From Branchinecta lynchi (lineage: Eukaryota; Arthropoda; Branchiopoda; Anostraca; Branchinectidae), in the NCBI GenBank assembly GCA_023053575.1, contig JAKZAP010000014.1, forward strand, positions 13,604,938-13,668,937: a DNA stretch of 64,000 bases. Reading direction: 5' to 3'. Position 1 is the first letter of the stretch; each line of letters starts with the position of its first letter. A program made the position numbers and the translations under genes. This document shows, piece by piece, positions 26,001-35,000 of this stretch. The notes beneath the pieces are model-generated. The model did not search any database, was not told the DNA's origin, and was given only the letters and a program-made list of their open reading frames with translations.

Positions 26001-29000
26001 AGAGTTACACTGAAAAGTGCTGAGATTGGACAATCCAGTTACCCAAAACGTATTCATTTAAATTGGTTTGAGGACCCGCTGAAAATACGTTAATTCGTTG
26101 TTCCGCTATACTCGAATAGTCAGTTTTCAAATAGTGGAATTTCCGTTTGATTTATGGTACCTCTATGCGCTTGCATCTGTGTTCTATGCATTACCAGACA
26201 GATTTATGATTTTTTTTTTTGGTCGGGCACGACGCAGTCTTAACCAAGCTCACCACTGCCCACTGAAAATGAGTCCACTGTTGAGCTGAAAATATCCCGC
26301 GTCATAGTACAATCTACGTTGAGGGGACGGTCGCCGATATTCTGTACGTCATAATTAGAGCAGATAGTGGAAGATAAAAAAATTCCTTAGCAGATTCCAA
26401 ATAATTCATTGTATTCAATTAAATGACACAAAAGTAAGTTGGCTTTTCAGTTAAACTTTAAGGGACGAAAACGCCGAATGAGTGGAAGGAGGGAAGCTAT
26501 GGAGTAGTTCCCATTAATTGTTTATTTATTTATGTCCCACTTTTTAGTTACAGCGGAGTAAAAGAAAACAAAGTAAAATCCAAAAACTAAAACACTACAC
26601 AAATAAAATAACACGTTTGTGTTCTGTACATATACTTTAAAAACACTTTAAAAACACACTTTGGGCTGGACTTACGAGACAAATTATGTGAAGATGACGG
26701 GTAAGGAGTCGCAGGTATCCCAAATGTTCACTCGACCCTTAATGTATAGGCTGAACACTGTCGAGAGTGATGCGTAACCTGTGGGGGAGAGCATTGTTTA
26801 GCCTCTCTACTGCGATTCCGGTTTGGCAGGAGACCGACAGACTCTATCAAAGCGAAACACGGGCAAGAGCGGTGAAGCGCGCCAAAGTCCTGGCGCCTAG
26901 TCGCAAACTTCAACGTTTTCTAAATCCATCATGGGTGACCGTCGGTTCCGAAGGAAACTTGTTAATTGCGAGGACGTGTTCCTGAACTAAGACTCACTTT
27001 CGTAATCCTCTAAGGCCCATGATCATTTGTGAGACAGTGCTTTTTGCGTACAAAATATATTTATAACCTCCTTATAGACTGTGCATTGTAACCATAAAAT
27101 GCCTGGCATATTTTTGACTAACCTATACATTTTCATGATTTCGAAGGGCCCATAATCATCTGTACCTCAATACAGTGCAAATCTTAGCTGATATCATTAG
27201 CTACTACGAAAAGTGAACATTTCCTGCATCCATCATGGGTGACTCGTTCTTTGGAATAGGGATCTTGTCCTCCAACTTAGTTGTCTTCTTTCTTCCTTGT
27301 GCTCCCCAGAAAAGAGCCATTGCGAAAGACGATTACAGATCCTTCATTTTGTCTGTCGACCCTGACTTCGCAGCTTCATAGGATGTCTCTAATGTAGCCT
27401 ATCGTTCTGCTTAATTCGTGTGTTTAAACATTAACCGAAAAGGGCTGGGATAATTCTAGTTACCCATCTCTTATTCGGGTGCTTCGGGTGCGCGCCCCTA
27501 CATAGACACGACGCTACGTAGACACGTCAGTAAGTGGACAAAATCCGACGCTACATGGACAAAATTCCCGACACTACGTGGACCAAAAAAAAGACGACAC
27601 TACGTGGACACGACGGGACATCGAACAACGCTACGGAGATGAGACGGTACATCGAACGACACTACGTGGACACGTCACTACGAGGACAAAATCAGACACT
27701 ACATCGAAAACCAAAAAGTGTCTACGTAGTGTCGGTACCTGTACCGTCGTGTCTATGTAGTGTCGCTACTTGTACCGTAGTGTCCACGTAGTGTCGGTAC
27801 TTGTACCGTCGTGTCCATGTAGTGTCGGTCTTCGTTCCGTCGTGTCTCTGTAGTGACGTGTCCATTTACTGACACTTTTTTCGTTTCGATGTACTGTCGT
27901 GTCTTCGTAGTGTCGTGTCTACGTAGAGACATCATCCCCACTTATTCACTTAAATTGGCTTGAAGACCCGCTGAAAATGCTTTACTTCGTTGTTCCGCTG
28001 TTCACGAATAATCGATTTCCAAATAGTGGAATTTCCGGAGTGATTTGTGGTACATCTATGCGCCTGTATCTGCGTTGAATGCCTCGCGAGAGAGACAGAA
28101 GAATTTTGTTTTGTTCAGGCATTCAGCAGTCTTCACCAAGCTCACCATGGCCCACTGAAAAGTCGCGTTTGTGTTGAGATTAAAATTTCTCGCGTCATAG
28201 TAGAATTTACGTTGTGGCGCCGACATCAGATATTCTGAACGTCATAACTAGAGCAGATAGTGGAAAGTAAAAAAATCCCTTAGCAGAATCCAAATAATTC
28301 AGTGTATTCAGTTAAACGACACAAAAGTAAGTTGGCTTTTCAGTTAAACTTTAAAGGCTATATGTTTCAGTTTGTCTCCCAACCTAAAGGGCGTCGTCAC
28401 ATGTACAGCCGTTCGTCGTGGAGACGTTGCCGAGTTTGATTTCCTCGCCAAACGCTACAACGAAACCAACGTTGCCACAGAAAAAGATCAGATGCTGTCG
28501 TCTATGATGTGTACAAGAGATGTTATTCTTCTTAGACGGTAAGGCCACCTTAGTTCCGTATTGCTGGTACCATCGTAGCTGATACCACGGTTAAACATCG
28601 TTTTTGAAGTTACTGGGTGGGGTCTAGTCAGTTGCCGTGGGGTCTGAGATTTAGATACCACATTCCAGACCGTAGTAACTGATTGAAGTATCTGAAAAAG
28701 TCATCTCACTTTCTTCATCACCAGCATAGAGATCCTAGGTTTTTGTCAAATTGGTGGGAAAGAAGTTGGTCACTTGTAATGTGATGGTCTACCATGACAA
28801 CAGCAAAAACGACAAAAAGCAGATCCAGTTGCAGTGGTATCAGCAGGGGCGTCACTTTGGGGGGGGGGGGAGGGTGAAGATTTGGCGTTTTAGAACCGAA
28901 ATTCGTGGGGGTCTGAAATACGTTAAAAGCTTGAACTTGTATGGTAGGTATGGCTAAATATTTCCGGAAAAAAGGCAGATTTAAAAAATTTCGCCTGCTG

Positions 29001-32000
29001 CGCTTATTTTAACTTGTTCTTGGTACAGTCGTTGGAAAATTTACCAAATATTTGACTTTAATATACGAAATTGCATCAAAAAATATAATCTCAACTGATG
29101 CATTACAGTTAGCTTTACCCCGGCTCAGTGCTGACGGGAAATGTACGCCGTTCGCGGCAACGGCTTGTTTTGTCCGCACATTTCTTAGTCCGTCGGCACA
29201 AACTGGACGTCCCCCCCCCCCTAAAGGTAAAAGGGTAGTGACGCCCCTGGGTATCAGATACTATGGTAGCTACAAAAACAGAACTGTTGCTAATTTTACT
29301 TTAATGGACTGTGCTGACGTCACTAGTCGGACGAACAGTTAACGCTGGTAACTTCCGGTACTTCCGTCATGAAGGAAACTTCAGCATTTCCTTGCGGAAT
29401 TGATAATGATGACACAAAACCATTGCAGGAATCTGAGAACGTGACTTTATTGCCCGTTCGGACACTAAAGGCTACAGCCTATCATTTCCGACTAGTCGTA
29501 GATCCGAGAATTGTGGGAGCAACACTAGTTGCGTTTTTTATCGAAGTTTGAAGTTACCTTCAACCTCAAAGGTCTCTACTTAAATACCGTTTTTGGTCGC
29601 CGATCACAGTTCCTTCTTCGAACTCTGACCCAGTGCTTCCACTTGCTCCACTTCGAAAATCCTGCCGGGAACCACAAAAATCCTGAAAAATCCTGCTCGG
29701 AAAGTTCAAAAATCCTGCAAGAAATCCTGCCGTAAAAAATAAATGTGTCCGTACTAATTAAAGGGATAGTTGTTAAGATTATATATATATGTGGAGGATT
29801 TGAGCAAACGTATCTGAATTTTTCGTCTCTATCGTTTGGGAGGACTAGAACGTTTTTGCCGTAAGAACTAAATGAATATTAAACGACCAAATACAAACAC
29901 CAGGGTAACTACTGGGGGGGAGGGGACATCTCCGTCCCCAATGTTGTTGGCCAGTCAGTATAAAATTACCGAGTCTGCGCGAAGCGCCGCGATTTTTCGT
30001 CAAAACAGTTGATTTTTTTTCAAGGGAATCAGTTGATTTTTTTATCAAAAAGTTGGGTTTTCTGAAAATCAGCCGACTTTTTTTCAAAACGGTCGTTTTT
30101 TTCTAGAGAACAGTCGTTTTTTTCTATAAAAACAGCCGGTAAAAATTACCAGCCAGTCGGTAAATGCCTTGCCCTCTCCCCCCCCCCCCCCCACCAAACA
30201 TTTTGGCTAGTAACGCCTCTGACCAACACTACCATTAAAGACGGCGTCTCTAGACGGGACTTGAAAATGTACATACAACAGGAGCAGCGGCAACGTCTGT
30301 ACCCAGGACAAATTATACTAAGCCCCGCAGGCAAACGTTTTTAAACACGCCTTTTTTTCTGGCAAAATTTAACTTAAATTCTAGCTTTTAGTGTGGTTTA
30401 TACTCAAAAATATTCCAAGCCTTCAACGCCTACTATAAATGACGGTCCCCCTCTTTTAAATAGGGAATATAAACTACAAAATGCGCCGCAGGCGAAATTT
30501 TGTGAAAACTCTGATGATCAAAGTGTCTTTTTGCTATCCGAAATGAAGACACGATCAGACGATTAAAACGAAAGAAATAAGCCGCATCCCTTCGTTTTCA
30601 TAGCTAAACTAGATTTATGGTTGCTTTTTCTCAAAAATCCCTAACTCTTACTGCAGTCTGTTAAAAATAACAGCAAATTCCTGATAAATCCCGAAGCGTC
30701 CGGAAATCCTGTAAAATCCTGGAATCTCAAAAATCCTGAAAAAAATCCTGGAGGGACCCAAAAATCCTGAATTTCAGGATAAATCCTGCAAAGTGGAAGC
30801 ACTGCTCTGACCGTCGAACTCCGTGCGCTAGCAAGTTCGAAGTTTGCTTGAATCGTCGAAGAAACGTCGACCTGGCAAGGATCGCCGGAGTCGTAAAAAC
30901 ATTAATTAAGCAAATGGTGAACTTCGACGGCGTTCAAAAACGAAAATTTAGCAACCGGCTAAGCGAACGGCGAACAAAACTTCGATAAAAAACGCAACTA
31001 CTGTTTCTTGGTTTTGACACCACTTATTTTAGGAGTACAGAGTGAGAGTGATCTCTTAAGGATAAATCCCGTCACTGCATTGCGAAACCTTTTCTAGCAG
31101 CAATATTTAAAATAGTTCCAACCTTCTCAATCAGCATTCGGCGAGGTGTAAGGATTCTTCCACTACCCGTGCTTTTCGTAAGGGTCATAGAGCAGCTGTC
31201 TGCTCTTTCTTTTGCATTGACTGTGTGGTCATGCTGCTATCATCAGGGCGGCGGAACCCAAGTACTGTTAAGAGTTTCGTAACATTTACACAAGGATGCA
31301 AATTTTCAACAAATAGGAGATAACACACTATCTGTTAACGTTACAGACAAATGTGTTGTGAGTAGTGTTGTGTTTCTGTAAAACTTAAAAGTAAACATTG
31401 TTTGTTACGTTACTTTTAGTGAAGTCATATCGGAAATATTCTGTAACTTTGACAGACAAAGTATTAAAATATAAATAGTATAATACACATGCAGTAATTA
31501 GGGTATGCCAGTACACTTTTAACACTGAACCGAATGTCAGCGAGGTGATCGTCCGCACTGATATATAGTTTCCGCGTGCACTTTGCTTTCAGAAGATTAT
31601 TTCAGCGGTATACAACGATTATCATATATCTTTTGAAAATATAAGTATTCCTTGAGACCAAGCTGATTGGGAAACATGTATTAAAACAATGACTAAACAT
31701 AGATAGACGAATACTACGTTGCTTTGGCAGCCATACCAACTATAAGTATTCGATTTTGTGTAATTACTTTTATTTATTGAAATTGCGCATCCTTGTGTTG
31801 GAGTGATTATCATCGCCGCTATCGCCTGAGAATGGACGACTTACAGTATTGACTTCAGGGTGAATTGGAATATGAAATGCCTCTTGCTCTGCGTTTAAAA
31901 TTTTTAGACGATATTGCGACGACTTAGCAAATTTTCAGTTTAAAGGTTAACAGAATAGGGCTAAGATACGACAGACTGGTTACCCATCATATTTTTACTT

Positions 32001-35000
32001 ACTTAGGCTAGAAGAACCGACAAAAACGCGTTACTTCGTTGCTTTGTTATCCACGATTATTGAATTGTAGCTGACGTAATTTCTCTTCCATAACTGTTGC
32101 ACCTATACGGACGTACCTCTATGTTTGAAATGTTTAGCTCTCAGTTGACTTGGTCCTTCCACAAAGGAAACTTATACGGGCTAGCACGGAATAAGGGGCT
32201 ATCTTCCGATGTGATTTTGCAGTCTCGAATCGAACATTTCAAAATCTTCACTTTGGTGGCCATTGAAACGCACGCTTTTGCTATCATTCAAATTTTCAGC
32301 GGCTCGTCGTAAATTTATTTTTCGAACACCAGCGGAGATTCCCAACGTCACTTTTAGATTCCCGACGAAAAAAACAAAAATCCCTTACAGGAGTCAAAAT
32401 AATTCAGTGGATTCAAATCAAAGGTATAAAAATAAGTTAGCTGTTCAGTTAAACTTTAAATGGTGTTTCTCTTCCAGCCTTCTACGATGGACAATTACCC
32501 CTGGTTCCATCATTCGGAAACAAGATGCCCTTAGTGTGTACCGAGGTCTCGCCACCAACGTCGTCGGTAGGAATATCGGCTTCGGCTTTATTCAGGACAA
32601 CTGGGAACAAATCAAAGAATAGTAAGTAGTTTCAAAGTTTCTTCACAGTAAACTCTTGTATTGTTTGTTATTCATAGATCAGCGAAATTTGAAATAGGAA
32701 TTTTCTAGGAGTTTTACCGCTCGAATCCAGAACGGCAGAGTTAGTTAGTGGAATTTCGGACCTGTCTATGCAGATAATTTTAATCCAGAAAAACTGTAAG
32801 AAAGTCTAGGTTACTAAAAGTTAGTTTCTAGATTTTAATTCCCGTCCGAGTCTCGAACAGTATAGTTAGTTTGTGGAGTTTCGGACCTGTCTATACAGAT
32901 AATTTTCATCCACAAAAACTGTAAGTAAGTCTGTGAAGTAGCTACTAAAATGGTAGTTTCTAGATTTTAGATTGTTCGCCTATGTCACTTGTTCGAACTA
33001 GAAAACCCCAATTATTCAAACCGTTTTGGTCTAAGTCATCTTGAATACACGATTTCAGAATTATTTTACTTTTATCTGAGGAAGTTACAACTAGAGAGCC
33101 CTCAGCGTTATCGGGTAGGAAGTAAATAAACAATTTTGCTTGTTTCTAACATTTTTTTCCTAGAGAATCCACCGAAAAAATAAATGTACTAAAATGTTGG
33201 TTATTGGATAGTTTTGTTGCCGACTCTCAAGTAACTTTCTGACACAGACAATTTGAGCGCGAGCCCGGCAGATTTACGATTGATCTTATTTCTTGATTTA
33301 CTTTCTTCTCTGAATTTTGTTTCGGTTTCAGTTAGAAACGGATCAACCAATTACTGAGCGTTTGGTACGGGTTTACTTGTACTTAAACGTTTATTTTTTT
33401 TTAGCAATGGAGGCTACCTTACGGCAACGGAATGGATCAAGTCCATTGCGAGGTTCTTCAACAGACAAAGTGAACTAGACGAGGTAAGACTAAAATAACC
33501 CCCTTTTACCGTATCTTTTTGTCGGAGCTTGGTCTGTTCACCAGAAATACCAGAATACAGATGAAACATATTTTTTTTATTTTTTTTATTTTTTTCTGGG
33601 TGGGGGGGGGGGTATTTTGCTAGGACTTTTAAACTCCTGAACTAAACATAGGATTTGCGTGTTCCTTCTAGTCCTCGTTGTAAAGAAAACTATTTGGGCA
33701 CGACTTATTTTTGGAGTAAACTCGGAAGGAAAATCTTTAAAATATAAACAGAATATAACTTATCTGTGGACAATACGAATAGTTGGTACACGTAAACAGA
33801 GCTCTCGGTAAAGATCAACACTAGTCAAATACATCACATAAGCTAGTTAGCTAGTTAGCGTATATAATATAGATATTCCTAGCTAGCTAGTTAGCGTATA
33901 TATTATAGATATTCCTTCAGCCCAAGCTGACTGCGGATCATATTGACAGTGCAAAACGGATACGTCAGCTACATTTTATTAGAGCTACATTTTGGCCCTT
34001 CTTGGCAACGGTCCTCTTCAGGACCAAGCCGCGCTCAAGCTGGAAAAAGAACTTGTAGGAAAACAATTAAAGATTCTCCCTCAAGTATCCGATTTTGTGA
34101 ATTTCTTCCTTGAAATTGCTTGAAGTTAAAGCTGGTGGTGTGACTATTTTTTGGACACGGCTGCCGTTTTTGCTGCTGGATTGAGTCATTGCTAAGAAGG
34201 ACAGACATATAGCTCGAATAAAATGTAGCGGACGTAATCGTTTTGCATTGTCAAGTATATTTGACGAATGCAGTAGAACCAGAGGCGTCACGACTGGGGG
34301 GGGTGGGGGGGTGGACGACCCCCCCCCCCCCTCAAAGCTGTCGGCCAGTCGGTAAAAAATACCGAGTCGGCGCGAAGTGCCGCGATTTTTGTCAAAACAT
34401 TTGATTTTTTTTCATGAAAACAGTCGGTTTTTCTGAAAATTGGTCGATTTTTCGTCAAAATAGTCGGTTTTTCTGAAAATCAGTGGATTTTTCGGAAAAT
34501 CAGTGTTTTTTTTATAAAAATATCATTTTTGTTGTTGAAAACAGTCTTATTTTCTGCAGAAAAAGTCGGTAAAAATTACCAGCCAGTCGGTAAATCCCTC
34601 GTCCCTCCCCCCAAACATTTTGGCTAGTAACGCTTCTGAGTAGAACCAGTAGAACGTATGTTTCTCTCTTCTTTTGACGCAGATACTTGCTCGGACTGTT
34701 CTATCCCTCACCCAATGAGCGCAGTACGCTACCCTAAACTTCTACATTCACATATCTGAAACGCATAATCAATCAATCAATATATTTAATTCATGACATT
34801 ATACGTCACATAAATAAAAGAACTGGACACTATAGCCTATATACACATTAACCATCTGGCAGTTCAGGGCAGTAGCATAGTCTGCGGTACAGACGATAAA
34901 ACTGCCCGGAACGACAATCCTCATTCTGGTGAACAGCCTGCAGGACTGGGTTTCGAGTCCGATCAAGGCGCGTTACAAAATTAACCAGCGCTTTCCGCCT

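Larger units (their letters stand above)
29527..30999. mobile_element. MITE with AGTTGCGTTTTTTATCGAAG ends, hosting nested hATs
   Basis: The left end AGTTGCGTTTTTTATCGAAG at 29527 is matched inverted at 30980-30999. ACT flanks it at 29524-29526 and 31000-31002, a possible 3-bp duplication. Without the nested hAT and its target duplication the element is about 291 bp. Confidence 0.8.

Noticed and set aside
27534..27941. Short open frames on both strands of the 27.5-kb palindrome
   Set aside because: They are repeats of the same few codons from the GACACTACGT word and mirror each other.
28356..28370. MITE-B as an introner that created whole introns
   Set aside because: Only the 3' splice region is near the element. 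The donor side is kilobases away in unrelated sequence, so the element did not supply the intron.
32097..32622. Open frames overlapping exon i upstream
   Set aside because: The upstream parts are MITE-B sequence. Only the segment after the ctcttccag acceptor matches the aminopeptidase family.
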